A DNA stretch of 64,000 bases from Schleiferiaceae bacterium (GTDB lineage Bacteria > Bacteroidota > Bacteroidia > Flavobacteriales > Schleiferiaceae): contig JAQWXR010000021.1 of assembly GCA_029254375.1 (NCBI GenBank), positions 18,081-82,080 on the forward strand. The letters are read 5' to 3'. The position numbers and the translations under genes were made by a program. Positions 32,796 to 40,770 of this stretch are shown here, one piece after another; position 1 is the stretch's first letter; every line of letters starts with the position of its first letter. Below the pieces are notes generated by a model. That model had not been told where the DNA came from, made no database searches, and saw nothing but the letters and a program-made list of their open reading frames with translations.

Positions 32796-32849
32796 CAGTC
32801 CTTTTTGGAAAGCGTTTTTGCAGGCGCCTCAAAGGACTGCATTTTTTTT
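32795..32849 (+). terminator. Terminator-like hairpin overlapping the rpsA transcription start
   Basis: Perfect 10-base arms GCAGTCCTTT (32795-32804) and AAAGGACTGC (32831-32840), a 26-base loop and eight T at 32842-32849. The 5' arm begins with the last base of the -7 element, so only read-through RNA from citrate synthase carries the full stem; RNA started at the rpsA promoter would lack part of it. Confidence 0.6.
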
Positions 32850-32907
32850 ATCCCTTTCGTTGGTAGCTGAAGCCTGCAAAACCATCGAAATACAAGTATT
32901 TAAGCGC

Positions 32908-34923
32908 ATGGCCAAAACGACCAAGCCTGAAGTTCAAGCCGAAGAGCTTGAAATCCCTGAAACGACTTCCGAAGTAACAGAAACCCCTGTAGCAGAGGTT
33001 GAAGCCATAGTGGTGGAGGAAACTCCTGTTGTGGTGGAGGAAGCTCCTGCCGAAGAAAAGAAAGCACCAAAACGTGCTTCGAAGAAAGAGGTAGTAGTCG
33101 AAGTTTCCGAAATGGAAGCAGACGACGAAGAGCTCGTTTTAGAAGCTGATGAAGAAGAAACTCCATTTGATTGGGAGGCTTACGAATCTGGGAATAAAGA
33201 AAAATCTGAAGCTACGATGGCCATGGAGAAGATGTACGAGGACACCCTCGTTACTTCCGTGGAGCACCAAGTAGTGAGCGGTAAGGTAATTAGCCTTTCG
33301 GATCGAGACGTAATCATTGATATCGGCTCGAAGTCTGAAGGGGTAGTTTCATTGAACGAATTCCGATACAATCCTGATTTAAAGGAAGGCGATAGCGTAG
33401 AAGTTCTCGTAGACAAGCAGGAAGACAAGTTGGGCCAGCTAGTTCTGTCGCACCGTAAAGCTCGTTCTATCAAAGCTTGGGATCGCGTGAATGAAGCATT
33501 TGATTCTGAAGAGATCGTTCAAGGTTACGTGAAGTGCCGCACGAAAGGTGGTATGATTGTGGACGTGTTCGGCTTGGAGGCCTTCTTGCCAGGTTCACAA
33601 ATTGATGTGAAGCCTATTCGCGATTACGATATCTATGTAGATAAGACCATGGAATTCAAGATTGTTAAAATTAATCACGAATTCAAAAACGTCGTTGTCT
33701 CTCACAAAGCCCTCATCGAGGCAGATTTGGAGGAGCAAAAGCGCAAGATTATTGGTCAGCTCGAAAAGGGTCAGGTGCTCGAGGGTGTGGTCAAGAACAT
33801 CACAAGCTATGGCGTATTCATCGACTTGGGCGGCGTAGACGGATTGGTGCACATCACTGATTTGTCTTGGAGCCGTATCAACCACCCATCTGAGGTTGTT
33901 GAACTCGATCAGAAGATTAATGTGGTTATCCTTGACTTTGATGAGGCTAAGACACGTATACAATTGGGTCTTAAGCAATTGTTCCCGCACCCATGGGAGG
34001 CATTGGATACTAATATTGCGGCCGGTGACAAGATCAAGGGTAAGGTGGTTGTCCTCGCTGACTATGGCGCCTTTGTAGAGGTGGCTCCAGGCGTTGAAGG
34101 ATTGATTCACGTTTCTGAGATGAGCTGGGGATCACACCTCCGTTCAGCTAATGATTTCTACAAGGCAGGCGATGCAGTAGAAGCTGTTGTATTGAGTGTT
34201 GATCGTGAGGAGCGCAAAATGTCCCTCGGCGTGAAGCAATTGACTCCGGACCCATGGTCTGAGATTACATCGAAATACCCCGTGGGATCTAGCCATACAG
34301 GTAAGGTGCGCAACTTCACCAATTTCGGAGTTTTCCTCGAGTTGGAAGAAGGGATCGATGGATTGGTTCACATTTCTGACCTTTCTTGGACTAAGAAAGT
34401 CAAGCATCCTTCGGAGTTTACTTCGGTAGGCGCTGAACTTGAAGTGCAAGTATTGGATATCGATGTAGAAAACCGTCGCTTGAGCCTTGGACACAAGCAA
34501 GTGTCGGAGAACCCATGGGATAGCTACGCTTCGTTATTTGGAGAGGGAAGCACGCACACTGGTGAGGTGAAGACCGCGGCGGATAAAGGCTTCAATATTT
34601 GGTTTGCTGATCAAGAGCTGGAGGCATACTGCCCCGCACGACATGCTTCCAAAGAAGATGGTTCTAACTTAGCTGTAGGCGAGCAGATGGAATTTGTAGT
34701 GATTGAATTCAATCGCGACAACCGTCGTATTCTCGTTTCTCACACCCAAACGTTCAAGCAGGTAGTCGACAGCAATGAAGGCGGAAGCAAGAAGGGCAAG
34801 GGCGGAGGAAATAAAGGCGGTTCAAATGCAGTGAATGCAGTGAACTCAGTCGTTGAGAAATCTACCTTGGGTGATTTGGACAGCTTAGCTCGTCTGAAAG
34901 AAGAAATGGAAAACAACGAGTAA
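32908..34923 (+). CDS. rpsA: 30S ribosomal protein S1
   Basis: 671 residues from MAKTTKPEVQAEE; an in-frame opening 90 bases upstream lies in the leader. An acidic, Val/Glu/Pro-rich N-terminal tail (~1-105) precedes six S1 OB-fold repeats: VVSGKVISLSDRDVIIDIG, IVQGYVKCRTKGGMIVDVF, VLEGVVKNITSYGVFIDLG, KIKGKVVVLADYGAFVEV, HTGKVRNFTNFGVFLELE and a degenerate sixth (HTGEVKTAADKGFNIWF). A Gly/Lys/Asn linker and a short helix end the chain. S1 binds and unfolds mRNA at the ribosome; this matters where Shine-Dalgarno pairing is little used, although S1's exact role in this phylum is inference. Confidence 0.96.
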   Translation: MAKTTKPEVQAEELEIPETTSEVTETPVAEVEAIVVEETPVVVEEAPAEEKKAPKRASKKEVVVEVSEMEADDEELVLEADEEETPFDWEAYESGNKEKSEATMAMEKMYEDTLVTSVEHQVVSGKVISLSDRDVIIDIGSKSEGVVSLNEFRYNPDLKEGDSVEVLVDKQEDKLGQLVLSHRKARSIKAWDRVNEAFDSEEIVQGYVKCRTKGGMIVDVFGLEAFLPGSQIDVKPIRDYDIYVDKTMEFKIVKINHEFKNVVVSHKALIEADLEEQKRKIIGQLEKGQVLEGVVKNITSYGVFIDLGGVDGLVHITDLSWSRINHPSEVVELDQKINVVILDFDEAKTRIQLGLKQLFPHPWEALDTNIAAGDKIKGKVVVLADYGAFVEVAPGVEGLIHVSEMSWGSHLRSANDFYKAGDAVEAVVLSVDREERKMSLGVKQLTPDPWSEITSKYPVGSSHTGKVRNFTNFGVFLELEEGIDGLVHISDLSWTKKVKHPSEFTSVGAELEVQVLDIDVENRRLSLGHKQVSENPWDSYASLFGEGSTHTGEVKTAADKGFNIWFADQELEAYCPARHASKEDGSNLAVGEQMEFVVIEFNRDNRRILVSHTQTFKQVVDSNEGGSKKGKGGGNKGGSNAVNAVNSVVEKSTLGDLDSLARLKEEMENNE

Positions 34924-34946
34924 TCGTTTCATTTTTGAATAATTCC

Positions 34947-34979
34947 AAAGGGCTGCCCAAATGGGTGGCCCTTTTTTTA
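34947..34979 (+). terminator. Intrinsic terminator after rpsA
   Basis: Nearly perfect stem AAAGGGCTGCCC / GGGTGGCCCTTT with an AAAT loop and T-tract. It ends 11 bases before the Nif3-like ATG. Confidence 0.88.
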
Positions 34980-34989
34980 TCTTCAAGCT

Positions 34990-36087
34990 ATGATTACATG
35001 CCACAATCTTTGTGAGGAGCTGGAACAATGGGCTCCTTTAGAATTTCAAGCAGCGTATGACAATTCAGGTCTTATCGTAGGGGATCCTGGAATGGAAGTA
35101 CATGGCGTCATGGTCGCATTGGATGTCACAGAAGAAGTGATCCTGGAAGCCGTGAGTAAGGGTTGCAACTTTGTTCTAACGCATCATCCGATCATCTTTA
35201 AAGGCCTTAAGCAGCTCATAGGCAAGACGGAAGTTGAACGCTGTGTGATTTTGGCACTGCGTCATAATGTGGCTCTTTATGCAGCGCATACCAATCTTGA
35301 CAGCATTCATGGCGGAGTGAGCCATGCGTTGGCAGAGGCTTTGACTGTGAAAAATCTGTCTATTCTTGCTCCACGTGAAGATTTGCTTTTTACGCTATCT
35401 GTGTTCACTCCATTAGAATCAACGGATGCAGTAGCGGAAGCGCTCTTTTCCGCCGGGGCGGGACGTGTTGGACAATACGACGAATGTCATTTCTCCTTGG
35501 ATGGAAAGGGGACATTTCGCCCCCTTAAAGGGTCAAATCCGGCACTTGGCAAGCAAGGAGAGCGCAGTGTCGTTCTAGAGCAATGGCAGCATTTTGTGGT
35601 CTCGCAGGAGCGTCGTGGAGCAGTTCAAACGGCGATGGAATTAAGCCATCCCTATGAAGTGGTGGCGCACACCTGGACCTCTATGGAGAATAGTCGATCC
35701 GATGTGGGCTTTGCGGTCGTCGGCGACTTGGAGCAAGCCATGTGTTGGGACGATTTTATAAAGCACGTAAAAAGCGTTTTGGGGCTGACTGCTTTGAGAC
35801 ACAGCCCCAAGGTCCATGATGAGGTGAAGCGAATTGCTCTATGTGGGGGCGCAGGAGTGGATTTACTGCCTTTAGCTATTCGGTCTGGAGCTCAGGCTTT
35901 TATCACGGCGGACATCAGTTATCATCGCTATTTTGAAGCGAAAGGGGCCTTGGTAATGATGGATGTAGGACACTGGGAAAGCGAACAGTTTACAATCCAA
36001 TTATTAGCCGATTACATTCGGCGGAAATTCCCTAATTTTGCCATCCTTACGACCACGTCGTTAACCAATCCCATGATCACTGTTTGA
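34990..36087 (+). CDS. Nif3-like dinuclear metal-centre protein
   Basis: 365 residues. It has the Nif3/YbgI family metal-site motifs: THHPIIFKG (His65/66), YAAHTNLDSIHGGV (Asp104) and a C-terminal DVGHWESEQF. Members form hexameric rings with a two-metal site; GTP cyclohydrolase-like activity was suggested in the past but the biological substrate is unsettled. The length beyond ~250 residues reflects the middle insert (LFTLSVFTPLESTDAVAEALF) seen in longer bacterial members. The zinc-ribbon-like gene follows after one base, a frequent pairing. Confidence 0.92.
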   Translation: MITCHNLCEELEQWAPLEFQAAYDNSGLIVGDPGMEVHGVMVALDVTEEVILEAVSKGCNFVLTHHPIIFKGLKQLIGKTEVERCVILALRHNVALYAAHTNLDSIHGGVSHALAEALTVKNLSILAPREDLLFTLSVFTPLESTDAVAEALFSAGAGRVGQYDECHFSLDGKGTFRPLKGSNPALGKQGERSVVLEQWQHFVVSQERRGAVQTAMELSHPYEVVAHTWTSMENSRSDVGFAVVGDLEQAMCWDDFIKHVKSVLGLTALRHSPKVHDEVKRIALCGGAGVDLLPLAIRSGAQAFITADISYHRYFEAKGALVMMDVGHWESEQFTIQLLADYIRRKFPNFAILTTTSLTNPMITV

Positions 36088-36088
36088 T

Positions 36089-36886
36089 ATGGCTAAAAAG
36101 ACCAGCACAGCGGCTACGGCCACAGTAGAAGATAAGCTTCGCGCTTTGTACAATCTGCAAATCGTCGATCGTCGTATCGATGAAATCCGCAATCTACGCG
36201 GTGAGTTGCCTTTGGAGGTGCAAGACCTGGAAGATGAAATCGCCGGTTTAGAAACGCGTTTTGCGCGAATCCAAGAAGAAGTAGCCTCGGCAAAAACCGA
36301 AATCAAAGGCCACAAGCAATTGATTAAAGAGTGCCAAGAGAAAATCAGTAAATACGAAGCGCAGCAGAAAAACGTACGAAACAATCGTGAGTTCGATGCA
36401 ATTGCAAAAGAAATTGAATTCCAGGAATTGGAAATTCAGTTGAAATTAAAGCACATTGGCGAATTTGAAGTGACGGTAGAAACCCGTGGCACAGTAGTTT
36501 CGACATTAGAAGAGAAGCTTGGTGAGCGTAAGAGCCACTCGGAGTTTAAAAAAGGTGAATTAGAAACGATCATCAAGGAAACGGAGAAGGAAGAAGCGAT
36601 TCTTTTGGATCGTTCTGCTTCGTTGTCAGAGAATATAGGAGATGATCGCCTTCTTAGTGCATATCAGCGTATTCGGAGCAAAGTAATCAATGGCCTAGCG
36701 GTCGTGAGCATTGAACGAGGTGCATCTGCCGGATCTTACTTTACGATTCCACTTCAGCGTCAGATGGAAATAGCACAACGAAAGAAAATCATGATCGACG
36801 AGCATTCAGGTCGCATCTTGGTTGATCCCACTTTGGCACGCGAAGAAGAAGAGAAAATGGCAGCCGAATTGGCTATTGTCGCGTGA
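36089..36886 (+). CDS. Coiled-coil protein of the Nif3-associated C4 zinc-ribbon family, cysteine-less
   Basis: 265 residues. A long alpha-helical coiled coil (~15-200; VDRRIDEIRNLRGELPLEVQDLEDE) leads to a C-terminal segment aligned with the zf-RING_7 ribbon. In that ribbon relatives have CGGC then CEHCGRILVD; here these positions read SAGS and DEHSGRILVD, so none of the four Cys remains. Inferred: the fold is kept without metal. Role is unknown; linkage to the Nif3-like gene, one base upstream, suggests a shared process. A terminator follows. Confidence 0.88.
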   Translation: MAKKTSTAATATVEDKLRALYNLQIVDRRIDEIRNLRGELPLEVQDLEDEIAGLETRFARIQEEVASAKTEIKGHKQLIKECQEKISKYEAQQKNVRNNREFDAIAKEIEFQELEIQLKLKHIGEFEVTVETRGTVVSTLEEKLGERKSHSEFKKGELETIIKETEKEEAILLDRSASLSENIGDDRLLSAYQRIRSKVINGLAVVSIERGASAGSYFTIPLQRQMEIAQRKKIMIDEHSGRILVDPTLAREEEEKMAAELAIVA

Positions 36887-36905
36887 TCTCATTGACTTTT
36901 AATAG

Positions 36906-36936
36906 AAAAAGCCGCTCATTGGGCGGCTTTTTTTTT
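36906..36936. terminator. Intrinsic terminator, convergent region
   Basis: Stem AAAAAGCCGC / GCGGCTTTTT with a short loop and nine T. It serves the Nif3-like/coiled-coil pair and, through its A-tract, also the convergent methyltransferase transcript. Confidence 0.9.
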
Positions 36937-36965
36937 GGTTTAGTTGGCTGTGGTAGGTCGAGCGC

Positions 36966-37730
36966 TTAACTGGGTTTACGACAGACGTATAAAGGTTCGT
37001 CGCTTGGTAGGCGATAGCGATCGACTTCGGCAGGCGAAAGTCTTTTGAATAGTTCCACCACTTCAACCTCAAAACCGGCCGCAGCGAGGCGATTGGGGTA
37101 ATCGGCACCATATAAGCGGACGTGATCATATTGCAAGAATCTGCGTTCACGTTCTGCAGGGTCAGTAATTGTTGGGTCTTCGTCAGTTTTTAGAATCCCT
37201 GGAACCCAGGGTACTTGGAATATTCCCCAACCACCCGGTTTCATAACCCGGAAAAGCTCCCTAAGGCATTGAGCATCGTCCGTCACATGCTCGAGAACAT
37301 GGTTGCAGAATATGACATCAAATTGCTCGGCTTCTATGGGGATATGGTGCAGATCAAAGTGCATATCTGCCAATGGAGACTCGATATCAGCAGTTAAAAC
37401 TTCGAGATTGCCTTGTTTCTTAAATCGAAAATGGAAGCATTGTTCCGGTGCGATATGTAAAAGCTTCTGAGGGGCGCTAAAGAAGTCGGTATATCGCTGG
37501 AGATAGAGATAGAGCAGCCGATGGCGCTCTAAAGAATTCGTACCCGGACTTAGGGCATTTTCCCGAATACGCCCACCGTAGCCATATGGCAAGAACTTAC
37601 GGTAGCTCCGGCCATCAATGGGATCAGTGAAGCGTGAGCCTGCATAGATGAAGGGCCCAATGAGCCGGACAAGCGAACTCAAGCGAATCAACCAAGGACG
37701 GGGAATGCGACGTAGTGCCCAGCGGATCAT
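36966..37730 (-). CDS. Class I SAM-dependent methyltransferase
   Basis: 254 residues. The methyltransferase 11-like core has motif I as LLHIAPEQCFHF (Gly-poor variant), the acidic loop LTADIE and the signature DVIFCNHVLEHVTDDAQCLRELFRVMKPGG. The N-terminus is Arg/Leu-rich and hydrophobic (RRIPRPWLIRLSSLVRLIGPFIY), which may touch a membrane. The substrate is unknown; such enzymes often act on sugars or lipids. Its ATG overlaps the map stop by four bases, so it is translationally coupled at the end of the folE-to-map run. Confidence 0.87.
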   Translation of the reverse strand: MIRWALRRIPRPWLIRLSSLVRLIGPFIYAGSRFTDPIDGRSYRKFLPYGYGGRIRENALSPGTNSLERHRLLYLYLQRYTDFFSAPQKLLHIAPEQCFHFRFKKQGNLEVLTADIESPLADMHFDLHHIPIEAEQFDVIFCNHVLEHVTDDAQCLRELFRVMKPGGWGIFQVPWVPGILKTDEDPTITDPAERERRFLQYDHVRLYGADYPNRLAAAGFEVEVVELFKRLSPAEVDRYRLPSDEPLYVCRKPS

Positions 37731-38524
37731 AGGAATACAGGATCATTCTTGGGCAATCCCAAGGCTTCATAGATGTAGTCAAACGTGCTCAACACCATTG
37801 GGCGGCCATCAACGAGGGCTACATCGTGTTCGAAGTGCGCAGAGGGTTTTTTATCACCAGTAATGATCGACCAGCCATCGTTGAGCTGACGTATACGGTG
37901 TGTGCCGAGGTTAATCATAGGCTCGATAGCGAGGACCATTCCATCCTGAAGTAGTTTGCCACTGCCTCGCTTGCCGTAGTTAGGTACTTGAGGATCTTCG
38001 TGAAGTTTCTTCCCCAAGCCATGGCCCACTAATTCCCGCACGACGCCGTATCCTTGGGCTTCACAATGGCGTTGGATGGCGTAGCCAATATCTCCTATAC
38101 GGTTTCCGCGCTTCATCGCTTCGATACCTACATACAGAGATGATTTGGTCACATCGAGAAGCTTTTGGACGGCGGGATCAATTTCGCCCACAGCAAAGGT
38201 GTAGGCATGGTCTCCATAGTACTCATCGTAGAGTACGCCGCAATCGATGGATATGATATTGCCTTCATCCAGTGGCACATCCTTTGGAATCCCGTGGACC
38301 ACCTGTTCATTGACGGACGTACATAGGCTATTGGGAAAGCCGTACATGCCTAAGAAGCCAGGGACGCCCCCCATATCGCGGATAAAATCCTCTGCCAATT
38401 TGTCTAAGCGCAGAGGGGTGACCCCGGGCTTTACCTCCGCAGCGAGCATGCCCAAGGTTTTCGAAACCATAAGGGCGCTGGTGCGCATTCGTTCAATTTC
38501 TTCCGCGTTCTTGAGTATGATCAT
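37727..38524 (-). CDS. map: Methionine aminopeptidase, type I
   Basis: 265 residues from MIILKNAEEIERMRTSA; an in-frame extension upstream runs through gpmI and was rejected. It removes the initiator Met from nascent proteins. Metal ligands lie in SIDCGVLYDEYYGDHAYTF (two Asp), GHGLGKKLHEDP (His), EPMI (Glu) and FEHDVALV (Glu). The start overlaps the gpmI stop by four bases (ATGA). Confidence 0.97.
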   Translation of the reverse strand: MIILKNAEEIERMRTSALMVSKTLGMLAAEVKPGVTPLRLDKLAEDFIRDMGGVPGFLGMYGFPNSLCTSVNEQVVHGIPKDVPLDEGNIISIDCGVLYDEYYGDHAYTFAVGEIDPAVQKLLDVTKSSLYVGIEAMKRGNRIGDIGYAIQRHCEAQGYGVVRELVGHGLGKKLHEDPQVPNYGKRGSGKLLQDGMVLAIEPMINLGTHRIRQLNDGWSIITGDKKPSAHFEHDVALVDGRPMVLSTFDYIYEALGLPKNDPVFL

Positions 38525-40032
38525 GCGAGAAGACTTTTGCCTGTCATGGCATCGGGTTTTGGGATGCCCATCCAATCCAAAATGCTCGGTGCAACGTCCC
38601 CAAGTACGCCAGAATTTAGGTGAACCTGGCTCAAATTTTCCGCACTCACCAAATGGAAGGGGACCGGTTGAGTAGTATGCGCTGTGTGAGGACTCCCATC
38701 CGGGTTTTTCATGCAATCCGCATTGCCATGATCTGCCAAGATGAAGAAGCTGTATCCATGCTTTAATCCAGCTTCTACAATGGCTTGACTGCATTGATCC
38801 ACGGTTTCGACCGCTTTAATGGCGGCTTCGAGACTCCCTGTGTGGCCAACCATATCAGGATTGGCAAAATTCAAGCAAACAAAGTCGCAGCTTTCGCCTT
38901 CCAACTCGGGGATGATGGCATCGCGTATGTCAAAGGCAGACATTTCCGGTTGTAGATCATAGGTGGCGACTTTAGGGGAAGGGCACAGCAGACGACGCTC
39001 CCCCTCAAAGGCTTCTTCACGACCTCCACTAAAGAAAAAGGTCACATGTGGATATTTTTCGGTTTCAGCAATGCGAATTTGACGTTGCCCCGCTCGTTCT
39101 AGGACCTCGCCCAAGGTGTCTGAAAGATTGTCTTTTTCAAAAACAGACCTGACCCCATGGAAGGTCTTGTCGTAGTTGGTCAATGTGTAGAAATCCGTTG
39201 CTATGGGTTCCATGCCAAATTCAATCATGGCCTCTTGGCTCAATACTTTGGTTAATTCTCGGCCGCGATCTGTTCGATAATTGAAGAAGAGCACTACATC
39301 GCCATGCTGAATTTTGGCATCGTCCAAAATGATGGGTTCGATAAACTCATCGCTCTGCCCACGGCTATAAGCGGAGGTCACGGCCTCAGACGCACTGCCA
39401 TGAAAAATCAAACCCTGGCCATATACCAAAGCGTCGTAGGCTTTCTTTACTCGTTCCCAGCGTTTGTCTCGATCCATTGCAAAGTACCGCCCAACGATAC
39501 TCGCTACGCGCCCTGTCGTTTGTGCCATATGGGCCTCCACCTCGGCAAGGTAAGTTTGTCCCCCTTGAGGATCTGTATCGCGCCCATCCGTAAAGGCGTG
39601 AAGGGCGACATCCTCGAGTCCGGCTTCGTGAAACAGAGAAAGCAAGCCCTTCAAGTGAGCGATATGACTGTGGACTCCGCCGTCAGAAACCAAGCCTAAA
39701 AGGTGCAAACGTTTGCCTTTTGCTGATGCAAGCAGGTCGAGGAAGACCTTGTTTTGAAGTAGGCTTTTTTCTTCGATGGCCAAGTCGATTTTTACCAAGT
39801 CTTGGTAGACTACACGTCCAGCCCCGAGGTTCATATGACCCACTTCCGAATTGCCCATTTGGCCTTCGGGGAGACCCACGGCGCGGCCTGAGGCCTCCAA
39901 TTGGGCTGTTGGGTAGCGATGGAGACCATCAACAAAAGGGGTATGGCCAAGGTCCACCGCCGAAACCTCTGGATTGGCTGCAATGCCCCAACCATCCAAG
40001 ATCATTAAAACAGCTTTTTTCTTAGCACTCAT
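38521..40032 (-). CDS. gpmI: 2,3-bisphosphoglycerate-independent phosphoglycerate mutase
   Basis: 503 residues from MSAKKKAVLMILDGWG. It interconverts 3- and 2-phosphoglycerate using two Mn ions and a phosphoserine intermediate. The catalytic Ser is Ser62 in GQMGNSEVGHMNLGAGR; metal motifs are FVCLNFANPDMVGHTG and ILADHGNAD. With enolase at 30 kb it supplies two consecutive glycolytic steps. A TACCTTTG box sits seven bases before its ATG, so the gene may have its own, almost leaderless transcript. Confidence 0.97.
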   Translation of the reverse strand: MSAKKKAVLMILDGWGIAANPEVSAVDLGHTPFVDGLHRYPTAQLEASGRAVGLPEGQMGNSEVGHMNLGAGRVVYQDLVKIDLAIEEKSLLQNKVFLDLLASAKGKRLHLLGLVSDGGVHSHIAHLKGLLSLFHEAGLEDVALHAFTDGRDTDPQGGQTYLAEVEAHMAQTTGRVASIVGRYFAMDRDKRWERVKKAYDALVYGQGLIFHGSASEAVTSAYSRGQSDEFIEPIILDDAKIQHGDVVLFFNYRTDRGRELTKVLSQEAMIEFGMEPIATDFYTLTNYDKTFHGVRSVFEKDNLSDTLGEVLERAGQRQIRIAETEKYPHVTFFFSGGREEAFEGERRLLCPSPKVATYDLQPEMSAFDIRDAIIPELEGESCDFVCLNFANPDMVGHTGSLEAAIKAVETVDQCSQAIVEAGLKHGYSFFILADHGNADCMKNPDGSPHTAHTTQPVPFHLVSAENLSQVHLNSGVLGDVAPSILDWMGIPKPDAMTGKSLLA

Positions 40033-40038
40033 AGGCCG

Positions 40039-40046
40039 CAAAGGTA
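40039..40046 (-). promoter_or_regulatory. Candidate -7 element immediately before gpmI
   Basis: TACCTTTG on the minus strand (TAnnTTTG) lies six bases before the ATG. No -33 TTG at the expected distance is visible. Confidence 0.42.
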
Positions 40047-40065
40047 CTTTATTTGGACTGGATAC

Positions 40066-40770
40066 TCAGATTTCTAAGGCGCCAGAGGCCACTTCTATAG
40101 GGACTTTTCCGGCTTCAAAAAGGCGTGCGCTAAGGGATCCGTGTAAGGCCATGTCTGCCCCATGAACTTCCAGCCAAGAACCCTCGCGAAGACCAAGTAC
40201 GGGTTGCGAATTGAAGTGGTGGAATTCACGAATGCGTGTTTCACGTGTTTCGCCCATGTGCATGCTGCCCTCCATTGGATCTAGGTAATGGGGATTGAGG
40301 TTAAAGGGTATCCATCCAAAAGCTTCAAACTGGGGCGGATAGACGATAGGCATATCATTGGTGGTGCCCACCGTCAAGCCGGCCACATTGCTGCCTGCAC
40401 TCGATCCCATATAGGGCATACCCGCTCGGACGGCTTGGTCGATGGCCGCAAAGGCGCCTGATTCGAGCAAGGTCTTCAGCAGCACAAAGGTGTTTCCCCC
40501 ACCAATGAATACACCCCGGGCCTCGGCCAAAGCTTCGACAGGAGAGGCATACGTATGGATGCCCCGCATCGGAATGCCTTCCGCTTCAAAGGCCTGCGTG
40601 GCATGTGTCGTATAATCATCCCAGCTCATGCCGCCAGGGCGAGCGTAGGCAACAAACAAAACCGGCCCTTCGCCCCGCGAAAAATGAGCAGTCCAGGCTT
40701 CCTTGTAATAGCTCAAATACGGATGACCATGCACCGTGGAAGTGGACGCCAAGAGGAGGTTGAGGCTCAT
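40066..40770 (-). CDS. pepE: Dipeptidase E (peptidase family S51)
   Basis: 234 residues. PepE cleaves aspartyl dipeptides in the cytoplasm. Family features are the PGGMSWDDY region, GGGNTFVLLKTL, the nucleophile Ser124 in GSSAGSN and His in NLNPHYLDP. Its ATG overlaps the stop of the BNR-repeat gene by four bases. 33 bases separate it from gpmI. Confidence 0.95.
   Translation of the reverse strand: MSLNLLLASTSTVHGHPYLSYYKEAWTAHFSRGEGPVLFVAYARPGGMSWDDYTTHATQAFEAEGIPMRGIHTYASPVEALAEARGVFIGGGNTFVLLKTLLESGAFAAIDQAVRAGMPYMGSSAGSNVAGLTVGTTNDMPIVYPPQFEAFGWIPFNLNPHYLDPMEGSMHMGETRETRIREFHHFNSQPVLGLREGSWLEVHGADMALHGSLSARLFEAGKVPIEVASGALEI

Noticed and set aside
38525..38794. N-terminal extension of methionine aminopeptidase
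   Set aside because: The extension reads through gpmI in another frame; the family start MIILKNAEEIERM coincides with a typical four-base overlap.
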